Positions 33,218 through 42,943 of a stretch of 64,000 bases of DNA are shown one piece after another. The stretch's first letter is position 1. Every line of letters starts with the position of its first letter. The notes beneath the pieces are model-generated. The model saw only the letters and a program-made list of their open reading frames with translations, searched no databases and had not been told where the DNA came from. The stretch is from Mucilaginibacter gracilis. GTDB taxonomy: Bacteria > Bacteroidota > Bacteroidia > Sphingobacteriales > Sphingobacteriaceae. The stretch is taken from the NCBI RefSeq assembly GCF_003633615.1, contig NZ_RBKU01000001.1, positions 1,798,001-1,862,000 on the forward strand, written 5' to 3'. Made by a program: the position numbers and the translations under genes.

Positions 33218-34172
33218 TAAAGCCGACATACAGCAAATACAAAAGTACCTTAAAGGGGAACTTGATGCCCGGGCTATGCACGCGCTGGAAAAACAGGCTC
33301 ACGACGATCCGTTTTTGATGGACGCTATTGAAGGGTATGAATTGATAGGTACCAATCAGCAGGGTAATTTTGAGGAGCTTGCGCAGCGTTTTAACAAACG
33401 CCATAGTGAAACCAACACGCCCACAATGGTGCTATGGCGCGTTGTTGCCGTTGCCGCTACCTTGCTGATTACGCTTGGTGCGGGGTTTTTGTTTTTTAGA
33501 ACCGGCAATAACAATGCGCCACTGGCAAAAAACAAAATTACGCCGCCATCTGTAAATAAAATTACGACTCCTGCGGCACCAAATGTGCCATCAACTGCCA
33601 ACGCAACTATAGCCCATGCCGGTATTAACGGTTGCATTACCGACCCAACCGGGCATGCCCTGGCAGGGGTAAAGGTAAATGTTAAAGGTACAAAGCTAAA
33701 AGCGGTAACAGATACCAACGGGGTGTTTAACATTGCCGCAAAACCCGTAAAAGGGATATTGAATGTTGCCTATTATGGTTACGAAGCTAAACAGGTTGCA
33801 CTTAATGGTAACCCAAACCTTAAAGTAGTTTTAAACGAGACCGCTAACCAACTGGCAACAGTATCGATAACGGCATATGTTGACGATGATAAACCCCTAA
33901 ACAAGCCTCACCCTGCAATTGGTTGGAAAGCTTTCCGCGACTACCTGCGCAAAAATGCCTTTGTGGAAAGCGGCGAAACCGGGCTGGTTAAACTGGCCTT
34001 TACCGTAAGCACCGATGGTATGATAAACGGTATGCATGTAATAAACGGCAAAAACGAGCTAATGAACCAACGCGCTATAGACCTGGTATTAAACGGCCCC
34101 GATTGGAAAAGTGTAGATAACGGTAAAGAAATGCGTATTAAAATACTTTTCCGTAGGGTTAAGGAAAGCTAA
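33207..34172 (+). CDS. Anti-sigma-like membrane protein with TonB C-terminal-like domain
   Basis: A 321-residue protein starting at a GTG that overlaps the sigma gene. Order: a cytoplasmic N-terminus (about 1-70, KADIQQIQKYLKGELD...DPFLMDAIEGYE, typical of Bacteroidota anti-sigma-like proteins), one membrane helix (about 75-97), a Pro/Thr/Asn-rich linker, a carboxypeptidase-like regulatory domain (about 140-212, GCITDPTGHALAGVKVNVKGT), and a C-terminal part resembling the TonB C-terminal domain (about 232-321: GWKAFRDYLRKNA...GLVKLAFTVSTDGMINGMHVI). The predicted role is to hold the sigma factor and sense a periplasmic or outer membrane partner. No zinc-binding HxxxCxxC motif is seen. Confidence 0.8.
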   Translation: MSINKADIQQIQKYLKGELDARAMHALEKQAHDDPFLMDAIEGYELIGTNQQGNFEELAQRFNKRHSETNTPTMVLWRVVAVAATLLITLGAGFLFFRTGNNNAPLAKNKITPPSVNKITTPAAPNVPSTANATIAHAGINGCITDPTGHALAGVKVNVKGTKLKAVTDTNGVFNIAAKPVKGILNVAYYGYEAKQVALNGNPNLKVVLNETANQLATVSITAYVDDDKPLNKPHPAIGWKAFRDYLRKNAFVESGETGLVKLAFTVSTDGMINGMHVINGKNELMNQRAIDLVLNGPDWKSVDNGKEMRIKILFRRVKES

Positions 34173-34192
34173 CAGGTTAAATCGAAACCCCC

Positions 34193-35710
34193 TTAAAATT
34201 CGTAAATGCCGCCATCTTCAAACTGGTATAGCGGTTTCAATTGCTTTTTACGCTGCTGCAATTGCGGAATGGTGAGCAGGGCAGGGTCGGGCAGTTTGTT
34301 AAACATTACAATGTAGCCGTGTGGCTTGGCATCAAATTGTTTTAATTGCTTTGGTTCGGTTGGCTTGGGTATATACTCCGAGCTTTTGCCGGTGAAAAAA
34401 TAAAAGGCTTCGCAGGCGTTGTTGTATACCGGCAGGTTGGGTTTAAATATCTCGGGGTGAGTTTTCATCACCTTTATCAAGTCCGATTTGTTCCAGTCGT
34501 CATCGGTATAACCGGGAGTGCCATAATCGCTCTGGTCGTCGTAACGCTGGTAATCGTTTTGGTATTCGCCGTATAAAAAAAGCAAGCCAATGCCCATTCC
34601 CAAAACGGTGAACATTCGTTTTACTTTAATATCCTGTTTTTGTATAAACGGCACCAGCCAATAACTGCATCCTAAAATAAACGGTATAAACAAAGGCGAT
34701 AGCAAACGGTTATTTAGCCGCTCGTACCGCGAAATAGTTGCCGATATAATCATGAAAAGGCCAAACACAATAAAAAAGGCAGTCACAATGTTTTCGTACG
34801 ATGGGTAAGATGTTTTTTTACGGAAGGCTTTGTATAAAAATGCAGCAATAAAAGCAACAACAAGTAATAAGGTTATACTAAAGGCCAGGTTGTAACGCGC
34901 CGGAGGAAAGGTAAACCAATCGCACATAACGGTGCCGAAGTAATGCATGTTTTCGCTCAAGGATGTAAGCGATTTATAGCGCGGCCCGGTACCGGTATGC
35001 GTAGCCAAATTATTGTAGATAAGGTTAGTTACCAATAACGATATAGATACCAAACCAAATACCAAAATGTGTTTGATTTTGGCTTTCAGTTTTAATTGCG
35101 GATCGAAAAGTAAAAGCATTCCGCCGGTGCCAATTAGGGTAACCCCGGCATAACGGGTTACACAGGCAAATGCAGTTACCGTTGCAACAATAAGCAAAGC
35201 TTTAGTAGTGTGGTTTATTACGTAGTGCCTGTAGGCGATGATGAATATCAGTGTCCAGAGTATAAACAAGGTTTCGGACCATAGCATGGAATAAATCTCC
35301 AGTAATGATGGGCTCAAGGCTATCCCCAGCAAAATAACCCATTTATATAATTTTGACTTAAATGCAAACCGCTCTATAATTACCCCGGTGAGCAATATTA
35401 CGCAGCCAAATATAAGCCCTGTTAAAATAGGCCCCATTACCACGGGGTCAACCCCGGTGATGAATAGCAGCGCGCCTAAAAACGTTGGGAAAAATAAAGG
35501 AAATGCCACCAATGGCTTATCGCCAAAATAAGTAAAGCCTTTATGGGCATTAAGGTTACGGGCACCGCTGATGTACATAATAGAATCGGGCGAGATGCCT
35601 ATGCCGCTATACCGGGTGTAAAACGTGAGTACAAAAAAACCAACACAGGCCGCTATAAGCGAATCGGTATGGCGAACCAGGAAATTACGGACAGCAGAAT
35701 TTTGGGGCAT
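34193..35710 (-). CDS. GT-C/ArnT-like polytopic membrane protein
   Basis: A 505-residue inner membrane protein with about 10-12 hydrophobic helices. The first periplasmic loop contains GISPDSIMYISGARNL; the acidic residue here is placed like the catalytic Asp of GT-C glycosyltransferases (GT39/ArnT/PMT-type), which use lipid-linked sugars. A soluble C-terminal tail (about 400-505) includes YNNACEAFYFFTGKSSEYIPKP. Acceptor and donor are unknown, and no glycan-assembly genes are nearby. The stop lies 20 bases from the convergent anti-sigma-like gene, with no obvious terminator between them. Confidence 0.65.
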   Translation of the reverse strand: MPQNSAVRNFLVRHTDSLIAACVGFFVLTFYTRYSGIGISPDSIMYISGARNLNAHKGFTYFGDKPLVAFPLFFPTFLGALLFITGVDPVVMGPILTGLIFGCVILLTGVIIERFAFKSKLYKWVILLGIALSPSLLEIYSMLWSETLFILWTLIFIIAYRHYVINHTTKALLIVATVTAFACVTRYAGVTLIGTGGMLLLFDPQLKLKAKIKHILVFGLVSISLLVTNLIYNNLATHTGTGPRYKSLTSLSENMHYFGTVMCDWFTFPPARYNLAFSITLLLVVAFIAAFLYKAFRKKTSYPSYENIVTAFFIVFGLFMIISATISRYERLNNRLLSPLFIPFILGCSYWLVPFIQKQDIKVKRMFTVLGMGIGLLFLYGEYQNDYQRYDDQSDYGTPGYTDDDWNKSDLIKVMKTHPEIFKPNLPVYNNACEAFYFFTGKSSEYIPKPTEPKQLKQFDAKPHGYIVMFNKLPDPALLTIPQLQQRKKQLKPLYQFEDGGIYEF

Positions 35711-35874
35711 AGCAAAACGGTTTAACCACTAACCGGGCTAAGATAAATATTTTTACACTTTTAACCTTATAAGGCTATTGTTGCAATTACAATAATCTTT
35801 TTTTGTAGCTTTAAAACCTATTAACTGAACCAGTGTTTTTATAATTCGACCTCCTTTAAATTTTATTTATCATC

Positions 35875-37920
35875 ATGAAATTAAAACCTTATGTGTGGCT
35901 GGCAATCCCTGCGGTTGTTGCTGCATCGTGTACAAACAAATCAAAAACCGAATCGGACGTGCCCGTCAGGACGGTATTTTTTGATAAATCCGGAATGGAT
36001 ACTACCGTTAACCCGGGCGATAACTTTTTTTTATATGCCAGCGGTGCCTGGATGAAAAAAACTGAGATACCACCATCAGAAACCGGTTGGGGATCGTTTT
36101 ATACTTTGTATGACGATAACCAGAAAAACCTGCGCAAAATTTTAGACGGGCTTGCGGCATCAACCAATACCGAGGGAACGCCTGAGCAAAAAGTTGGCGA
36201 CCTGTATGCCAGTGGTATGGATACTGTAGCTATTGAAAAATTAGGCTACGAGCCTCTTAAACCAGTGCTTGCCAAAATTGACGCTGTTAAAGATTATAAG
36301 CAGCTAATTGATTATTTAGCCGATGGCTACAAAGACGGCGAAGGTGCTTTGCTGGGTTTTAGTGTTGGCCCTGATGATAAAATAAGTACTAAATATGCGG
36401 TTAATTTTTCGCAGGATGGCTTAAACCTGCCTAACCGCGATTATTATTTTAAAACCGACAGCGTTAGCCTTAACATTATTGCCCAGTACAAAAAATACAT
36501 AGCAAAATTGTTTACGTTAACAGGTGTAAACGCAGCCACTGCCACTAAACAGGCCGATGACATTTTTAAATTAGAAACTGCAATTGCACAATCGCACTCA
36601 ACACCTGTTGAACTGCGCGACCCGGTAAAAAATTATAATAAGTTTACCGTTGCCGATTTCCAGAAGCAAGTGCCTGATATTGATTTAAAAAGCGTGTTGA
36701 GCAAACTAATGGTAAAAACTGATACGGTATTGGTTGGCCAGCCTAAGTATTTCCAGGCGCTGGATGCTTTGTTAAAATCGCAGCCAATTGAAGTTTGGAA
36801 AGAGAAGCTAAAATTTGACGAGCTAACCGGATCGGCCAATGCATTGAGCAAAGCCTTTAGAGATGCCCGTTTTGATTTTTTTGGCAAAACCCTAAGTGGT
36901 ACCAAACAACAAAAAGAGCGTTGGAAAAAAATGGTATCAACAGTTGATAATGACCTGGGCGAATTGCTTGGCCAGCTTTATGTAGAAAAATATTTTCCGG
37001 CTGATGCCAAAAAGAGAATGCTTGATTTGGTGAATAATCTGCAATCGGTTTACCATTCGCGCATTGAAAAATTAGATTGGATGAGCCCCGATACCAAAAA
37101 ACGCGCTTTAGCCAAACTGGATGCCTTCACCAAAAAAATTGGCTATCCCGATAAATGGAAAAAGTATGATGATGTAACCATTAACAAGGGTACTTATTAC
37201 AAAAACGTCCAATCTATCGAGAAGCATAACTACAAAGAGATGGTTGGCAAAATGGGTAAACCTGTTGATAAAACAGAGTGGGGGATGACACCGCCAACCG
37301 TTAACGCTTATTACAACCCAGCCTTTAACGAGATTGTTTTCCCGGCAGGTATATTGCAGTTCCCTTTCTTTGATAAGGATGCCGATGATGCTGTTAATTA
37401 CGGTGCCATAGGTGCGGTTATTGGTCACGAAATGACACATGGTTTTGACGATCAAGGCAGGCAGTATGATAAAGACGGTAACCTGAAGGATTGGTGGACA
37501 CCAGAAGATGCAGCTAAGTTTAAAACCAAAGTGCAATTGGTTATTGACCAATACGACAAATATACTTTGTTAAACAACCTGCATGTAAACGGCTCGCTTA
37601 CACAAGGCGAAAACCTTGCCGATATTGGTGGTTTAGCCATTGCATACCAGGCGTTTAAAAATACCGAGCAAGGTAAAAGCGATAAAAAGATTGATGGTTT
37701 AACACCCGATCAGCGTTTCTTTTTATCATTTGGCCAGGTTTGGCGCATTAAAAACCGCGATGAGACTATGAGAATGCGTATCAACACCGACCCGCACTCT
37801 CCGGAAATGTTCCGTGTAAATGGCCCGCTATCTAACATGCCGGAGTTTTATAAAGCCTTTAACATTAAACCAGGCAGCAAACTTTACCGCGAAGAGAAAG
37901 ACCGCGTTAAGGTTTGGTAA
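35875..37920 (+). CDS. M13-family metallopeptidase (neprilysin-like)
   Basis: A 681-residue lipoprotein-type peptidase. Lipobox AASC (Cys19, followed by TNKS). M13 N-terminal domain (about 40-420: NPGDNFFLYASGAWMKK, then NLPNRDYYF) and the zinc catalytic domain with HEMTH (His518, Glu519, His522), third ligand Glu579 in ENLADIGG, the substrate-binding NAYYNPAFNEIVFPAGIL stretch and a C-terminal NMPEFYKAFN...KVW ending typical of the family. It degrades oligopeptides in the periplasm or at the outer membrane. It is a single gene followed by a strong terminator. Confidence 0.95.
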   Translation: MKLKPYVWLAIPAVVAASCTNKSKTESDVPVRTVFFDKSGMDTTVNPGDNFFLYASGAWMKKTEIPPSETGWGSFYTLYDDNQKNLRKILDGLAASTNTEGTPEQKVGDLYASGMDTVAIEKLGYEPLKPVLAKIDAVKDYKQLIDYLADGYKDGEGALLGFSVGPDDKISTKYAVNFSQDGLNLPNRDYYFKTDSVSLNIIAQYKKYIAKLFTLTGVNAATATKQADDIFKLETAIAQSHSTPVELRDPVKNYNKFTVADFQKQVPDIDLKSVLSKLMVKTDTVLVGQPKYFQALDALLKSQPIEVWKEKLKFDELTGSANALSKAFRDARFDFFGKTLSGTKQQKERWKKMVSTVDNDLGELLGQLYVEKYFPADAKKRMLDLVNNLQSVYHSRIEKLDWMSPDTKKRALAKLDAFTKKIGYPDKWKKYDDVTINKGTYYKNVQSIEKHNYKEMVGKMGKPVDKTEWGMTPPTVNAYYNPAFNEIVFPAGILQFPFFDKDADDAVNYGAIGAVIGHEMTHGFDDQGRQYDKDGNLKDWWTPEDAAKFKTKVQLVIDQYDKYTLLNNLHVNGSLTQGENLADIGGLAIAYQAFKNTEQGKSDKKIDGLTPDQRFFLSFGQVWRIKNRDETMRMRINTDPHSPEMFRVNGPLSNMPEFYKAFNIKPGSKLYREEKDRVKVW

Positions 37921-37946
37921 AAATGATTTGAATACTAATGTAGTGA

Positions 37947-37984
37947 ACAAGAAAGCCCCGATCTGTGGATCAGGGCTTTCTTGT
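37947..37984 (+). terminator. Terminator after the M13 peptidase gene
   Basis: A stem ACAAGAAAGCCC / GGGCTTTCTTGT (37947-37958 and 37973-37984), with an inner GATC/GATC pairing, is followed by TTTT. It lies between convergent genes and may serve both. Confidence 0.85.
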
Positions 37985-38051
37985 TTTATTGGTAATTGGT
38001 AACCTATTTGTTTTTTTGCGCAAAGGCAAAATATGTTACTTGTATAACGGC

Positions 38052-40934
38052 TTATTGTGTATTGCCACCAATAGTAACACCTGTGGTTTGGTAACCTACT
38101 CTGCCGCTCATATCACTGCCTTCGAGTATAATGGTGTAGTGTGTTGGTTTATCGGCAGCATAAAAGCCGATGGTTGAAGTGCCATTTTTAGTGGTAATGA
38201 CGTTTGGTTCCCAGTGAATGGTAGAACGCAAATCGGAATAGGTGCGCGGGGCATCTTTTACGGGATAACGTGGTTTGTAAAATTGCTTGTATTCGGCAAT
38301 AGGGAGCGGCTTGTAAATGTATATACCTGTTGCCCTTTGAATAAACGGACCGTTACCGGCACGGGTTGTTATTTCAAGGTAAGCAATATCCGAGCCTACA
38401 GGGCCAGTAGGAGTGGCTGCCAATAAATCGTCAACGTTATCGATGTTGCGCACGTTGTATAAGGCATTGTTGGTGTAATTTACCTCTATACCCAATATGT
38501 CTTCGGCCGATATATAGTCCAGGTATTGTTTCTGGTATTCGTAATGCTCGTTTGGCTGGCCGCCAACGGGCTCGTAAAACTTATCCAGATCAATTCCGTC
38601 GAATACAAAATGCACGCGTTTATCTTTAAGAAAATACTCGAGGTTAGGTGAGCTCGACCGTGATGCGCCGCTTGCGCCGAAACTACTTCGGGCACTGGTA
38701 CTTGCCGAGCTATCTTTATGAAAACCGGTGCGGAAGCCTTTTACCTTACTGGTAATTACATCAAGCAAGCTTACCCGGCCGGCATTAACCAATACGTCTT
38801 CGGTGATGGTTTGATCGGCACTGCCCGGCCCGTTTAAGTTTTGCGAACCCTTAATATACGCCCGATCTTTAATATTTACCGCCCTAAGCAATTTACCCGA
38901 GGTGCCAAGTACTGCTCTATCTAAAGTTGCATGGTAGCTTTTGTTTGATTTTACGTAGTTTAACAACGTGGTATCGGTATTTACATTCCATGGATCTAAT
39001 AGGATAGGGCTCCCCGAATTTACCGGGCTTTGGTTTTTTTCGTCAACCGAGATACCTCCGTTAACTACTTTACCCCGCGCATTTCGCGCTGTAATGATAA
39101 AGGTTGATTTATCAATTGGCGGGAAGTTTTTAAATGTAAAGCGCCCTTCTTTATTGGTGGTGGTATCTTTAACAAAGTTTTGTTTGCCCTTGCTTAGTAA
39201 CAATACGCTCGAATTGCTTATTGGTTTGTTAAATAAATTGGTAACTGTACCTTTAACCATAAACTCGTATTCGGCATCATAGTCGCGCTTTATAGGCTGG
39301 TTTATTTTTCGCAGATCGTAGCCTACCCAGCCCTGGGTTAGCAGTAAGGCATCCAGTGCTTTCCAGGCCTCATCGGTATGTTGAAAGTAGTAAGTAGGAT
39401 CTTCAACATAACCTTTAAGATCCGAAGAGAGCAGTAAGTGCGACATAATATTGTCTGAAGCTGCAGTTTCGGCCTTAACCTGGTTATCATCGGTTACAGC
39501 CATCGAAAAACTGCCTATAACGGGTTTGCCTTCGGCATCTTTAACGGTGATGTGTACAGGTATGCTATCTCTTGATGCAAAGGTTTGGGCATCGGTTTTA
39601 ATATCAATTTTTAAGTTGTCGTTATGGTTAATAAACGTTACCCTTTCGTTTATAGGTTGCTCGGCGGCGTTTAATAAAATAAAGTGTGCCACCCCGGTAG
39701 GGAAAAGACTTTTGGGTATGTGGGTGGTAAAGTAATTGTTATTGAACGATAACGATGCGCCGTAGCAAACTACGCCACGTGCAATACCAATAAGATAGTA
39801 TTTAGATTGCACATTTTGCTCGGCAGTGTTGTAAAGTGATACCGTAAGGGTGTCTTTATCCAACCCGTTGCGTACCCTTAAAATGCTGCCCGTTTTTAAA
39901 ATAGCAGGCAAGGGTACTGTTTTTTTTGCACCGCCGGGTATAGTTATTTCGGCAGTGTAGGACGAGTTAGGTTGCGGGGTAATATCAAAAGTGCCAATAC
40001 CGTTCCGCACTGTGTTAATGATGGCTACTTCGTTATGGTTGTTATCATATACTGTACCTTTTATAGCAATGCCTTTGCCGTCTTCGCCGGTGGCTTTAAA
40101 GCCCACATGGGAGGGTATGCTGGCTACAAGCGATCCGCTTTCGGGCATAAATTGTAAATCAACATCCTGAGATCGGTTTACGCCTATTGGTATTAAAGCG
40201 GTGCGGGTTTTATCTTCTTTATCCTGAGCTATAACATTAAGGTTTTTGAGATTGGTTTGTGGCGGTAGCGTAAAATCAACCTTCATGGTGCCGTCGGCAG
40301 CGGTTTGAGCCGTACTTCGCAAAAGTACTTTTTTGCCGTTAACTACTTTTAACTGCATATCGCGCAGGCCCGGATTTTTATTATCCAGGCTCGAAAATTT
40401 TAGCGCAAGTTTAACATTGTCTTTACCGGCATCGTTAGTTAACGATGGGCTTACATTAACCAGCCATGTATTTTCGCCTTTGTTGTTTACATAAAAGCTC
40501 TTCTTAAAAAAATAATCGTCGCCAAAATTACGCATCCAGTTGGTGTATGCGCGTATGGTATATGTGCCTTCGTGTATGTAACTGGCATCAAGCGGTATAG
40601 CGCCCCAGGTTAGGCCAACGCCTACCGGAAAAACGTATCGCTTCATAACGGCATTGCTGTCATTAAGCAATTCGATGTAAAGGCGGCTGCTTAAAGGCGA
40701 ATACGTTATTGCGGGGCTCATTAAATAGCCTTTAAACCATACCGTATCGTCTGTTGAGTAGTACGGTTTATCTAACTGTAAAAAAACCTTTTCGGTAGGC
40801 ATTGCATTATTATATGCGGTTATTTTTTGCACGAGGGCATTAATGGCTGCAGGGGCGGGTGCCTGTGCCCAGGCCAATGCAGTGGCTAAGTTAAGCAGAA
40901 CGATTAGCTTAATAACGGTTAATTTGATTCGCAT
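38052..40934 (-). CDS. MG2-like/carboxypeptidase-regulatory exported protein with plug-like segment
   Basis: A 960-residue exported protein with a signal peptide (about 1-24, ending AWAQ). After KVFLQLDKPYYSTDDTVWFKGY, the hallmark start of an alpha-2-macroglobulin MG2-like fold, several beta-sandwich domains follow (about 45-520). A carboxypeptidase-like regulatory domain comes next (about 575-650, VKGTVTNLFNKPISNSSVLLLSKG). A segment resembling a TonB plug lies near 800-890 (ISAEDILGIEVNY...IAYLEITTRAG), but no barrel follows, so it is not a transporter. Such proteins are common and poorly understood in Bacteroidota; proposed roles involve envelope quality control or protection. It is transcribed alone. 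Confidence 0.7.
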   Translation of the reverse strand: MRIKLTVIKLIVLLNLATALAWAQAPAPAAINALVQKITAYNNAMPTEKVFLQLDKPYYSTDDTVWFKGYLMSPAITYSPLSSRLYIELLNDSNAVMKRYVFPVGVGLTWGAIPLDASYIHEGTYTIRAYTNWMRNFGDDYFFKKSFYVNNKGENTWLVNVSPSLTNDAGKDNVKLALKFSSLDNKNPGLRDMQLKVVNGKKVLLRSTAQTAADGTMKVDFTLPPQTNLKNLNVIAQDKEDKTRTALIPIGVNRSQDVDLQFMPESGSLVASIPSHVGFKATGEDGKGIAIKGTVYDNNHNEVAIINTVRNGIGTFDITPQPNSSYTAEITIPGGAKKTVPLPAILKTGSILRVRNGLDKDTLTVSLYNTAEQNVQSKYYLIGIARGVVCYGASLSFNNNYFTTHIPKSLFPTGVAHFILLNAAEQPINERVTFINHNDNLKIDIKTDAQTFASRDSIPVHITVKDAEGKPVIGSFSMAVTDDNQVKAETAASDNIMSHLLLSSDLKGYVEDPTYYFQHTDEAWKALDALLLTQGWVGYDLRKINQPIKRDYDAEYEFMVKGTVTNLFNKPISNSSVLLLSKGKQNFVKDTTTNKEGRFTFKNFPPIDKSTFIITARNARGKVVNGGISVDEKNQSPVNSGSPILLDPWNVNTDTTLLNYVKSNKSYHATLDRAVLGTSGKLLRAVNIKDRAYIKGSQNLNGPGSADQTITEDVLVNAGRVSLLDVITSKVKGFRTGFHKDSSASTSARSSFGASGASRSSSPNLEYFLKDKRVHFVFDGIDLDKFYEPVGGQPNEHYEYQKQYLDYISAEDILGIEVNYTNNALYNVRNIDNVDDLLAATPTGPVGSDIAYLEITTRAGNGPFIQRATGIYIYKPLPIAEYKQFYKPRYPVKDAPRTYSDLRSTIHWEPNVITTKNGTSTIGFYAADKPTHYTIILEGSDMSGRVGYQTTGVTIGGNTQ

Positions 40935-41128
40935 TTGATGTGTTTGAGTAGGTAGTAATTGGATAGACTAATTTAATAATCAATGGTTTATTTTGGCTTG
41001 TAATATTAAAGATTTTTATATTATTTGCCTTATTATTTACATTAAAAATGCATTAACTATTTTAATGGCAATGGTTTAAAGCGGCCCTTTTGGGGATTGG
41101 CCGTTAATGTTTTGGGTGTTACGCGTAT

Positions 41129-41157
41129 GGTGCAATGCTTATTTTAAGCATTGCACC
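41129..41157. terminator. Hairpin closing the pectin operon
   Basis: A perfect 13-bp stem GGTGCAATGCTTA / TAAGCATTGCACC (41129-41141, 41145-41157) with a 3-nt loop lies 30 bases past the GH43 stop. There is no U-tract on the minus strand, so it could terminate, stabilise the 3' end, or both. Confidence 0.6.
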
Positions 41158-41187
41158 CCATAAAGTATAAGTATAACGGCAGACCGT

Positions 41188-42837
41188 TTATTTGGCGGGT
41201 TCTACCCGGAACCAATCAAAATCGGCATAGCCCGAATCGTTGATTTGTATGTTGCGTGTGCAAAAAATGCCAACCTTGGCGCCTATCCATTTGCCAACTT
41301 CGGCTGTAAACTCGTTGCCGGCCGGGGTAAAATTAAGTCCGTTAGGGCTGTAGCTAAAACGGCATTTAAAGCCGGTGGTTACCGTTACCCTAAAATAAAT
41401 AGTTGGGCTTTCAACCTTCATCAGCGTTTCTTCTTTTTCGGCGTTACCTTTTTCGGCATCTTTACAGTTAAGGGTAACCAAATAAATACCATCTTTTTTA
41501 CTTTTTAGGGCCAGGCCGGCATAGCTTAAACCCATTACCGTTAAACCGGCGCGCTCGTTCTCTAATTTTGGATTAGGTTTAAAGGTAAATTTGGTAGTAG
41601 CCATAAACTCCTCTGCGGGTGGTTTTTGCAGCAATATGTTTGGTGCGCCCCAAAGGTTTTTAACGGTATCGGCAGGCATGTAACTAAATAGCCTTAAATA
41701 GCCCATATTGGTTGTTGTAAACCAGGTTGATTTTGGGTTTGCCATCCACTGCCACTGCATACCAAGTTGTATATCGTTAAACTCGTCTGTTTCTACCGGG
41801 GTTTCTATGGGGTATACTTTGCCTAGGTTAGGTTTTTTGTAGGTAAGTACAGGTTCGCCCTTGCCGGTGCTGTTTGGGTCGGCACCAATAACGGGCCAGT
41901 TGTTAACCCATTTCATGGGTTGTAAGTGCGTAACGCGGCCATAAGGCCCTTTATCCTGAAAATGTAAAAACCAATCTTCGCCCGTTTGGGTATCAACCCA
42001 GGCACCCTGGTGGGGGCCGTTTATTGTTGTTTTGCCCTGGTCCATAACAACTTTGCGCTGGTAAGGGCCGTAGATGTTTTTAGACCGAAGTACTAATTGA
42101 TAGCCCGTGGAAACACCGCCTGCCGGAGCAAATATGTAGTAGTAACCGTTACGTTTGTAAATTTTAGGCCCTTCAACGGTTGGGTCGTTATCGTGCCCGT
42201 CATAAACCATTACGCCTTCGTCAATTACCTGGGTGCCTTCGGCATTGAGCTTGTTGATGCTTATAATGCTTTTAATACCGGCGCGGCTACCTGCCCAGCC
42301 GTGTACCAGGTAAACAGAACCATCGGCATCCCATAACGGGCAGGGGTCAATTAAACCCAAGCCTGCATAAACCATAACGGGGTTGCTCCATGGCCCTGCC
42401 GGGTTTTTAGCTTTAATTAAGTATATACCATAATCCGGATCGGGGTAGTAAATATAAAACTCGCCGTTGTGGTAACGGATAGCCGGTGCCCAAACGCCGT
42501 TGCCATGCTGTGGTTTAGCAAAATGCTCAAACGGTGGCTGGCGAAACAATGCGTGACCAATAATTGTCCAGTTAACCAAATCGTTGGAGTGGAGTATGGG
42601 CAAACCTGGCATATCCTCAAAGCTTGATGAAACGAGGTAAAAATCATTTCCTACGCGGATAGCATCGGGGTCGCTGTAATCGGCATTGAGGATAGGGTTT
42701 TTATAGGTGCCATTTCCTTGATCGGCTACCCAAACTTTTGAAACGTTTTTGGGCGCCGCTAGTGTGGTAACCGGCTTTTTTTGTGCCCATGCCGCAACTG
42801 TTATGAGCGTGAGTGCTACTGCCAGGGATGATTTCAT
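41188..42837 (-). CDS. GH43 glycosidase (arabinofuranosidase/xylosidase type)
   Basis: A 549-residue exported enzyme. The start is taken at MKSSLAVALT, which gives a clean signal peptide ending WAQ; the frame is open 56 codons upstream, but that lacks signal character. The five-bladed propeller has the GH43 triad: base Asp56 (YSDPDAI), pKa modulator Asp164 (LIDPCPLWD) and acid Glu222 (TVEGPKIY). A C-terminal beta-sandwich (about 350-549) follows. GH43 enzymes release arabinose or xylose from side chains. In this locus an action on pectin arabinan or xylogalacturonan is most likely (inferred from context). It is the last gene of the pectin operon. Confidence 0.9.
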   Translation of the reverse strand: MKSSLAVALTLITVAAWAQKKPVTTLAAPKNVSKVWVADQGNGTYKNPILNADYSDPDAIRVGNDFYLVSSSFEDMPGLPILHSNDLVNWTIIGHALFRQPPFEHFAKPQHGNGVWAPAIRYHNGEFYIYYPDPDYGIYLIKAKNPAGPWSNPVMVYAGLGLIDPCPLWDADGSVYLVHGWAGSRAGIKSIISINKLNAEGTQVIDEGVMVYDGHDNDPTVEGPKIYKRNGYYYIFAPAGGVSTGYQLVLRSKNIYGPYQRKVVMDQGKTTINGPHQGAWVDTQTGEDWFLHFQDKGPYGRVTHLQPMKWVNNWPVIGADPNSTGKGEPVLTYKKPNLGKVYPIETPVETDEFNDIQLGMQWQWMANPKSTWFTTTNMGYLRLFSYMPADTVKNLWGAPNILLQKPPAEEFMATTKFTFKPNPKLENERAGLTVMGLSYAGLALKSKKDGIYLVTLNCKDAEKGNAEKEETLMKVESPTIYFRVTVTTGFKCRFSYSPNGLNFTPAGNEFTAEVGKWIGAKVGIFCTRNIQINDSGYADFDWFRVEPAK

Positions 42838-42943
42838 TTTGGTAAATAAGTTGTATAAATGCAATAGTAAAAAACTTTGCGTTAACAGTTGCATAAAAAT
42901 CAATGCCGGGTGTGTACCAACCGGCATTGATTGGGCTTGCTGT

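Noticed and set aside
37108..37551. 147-codon open frame antisense to the M13 peptidase
   Set aside because: It covers the zinc-binding region of the peptidase on the other strand and has no family features.
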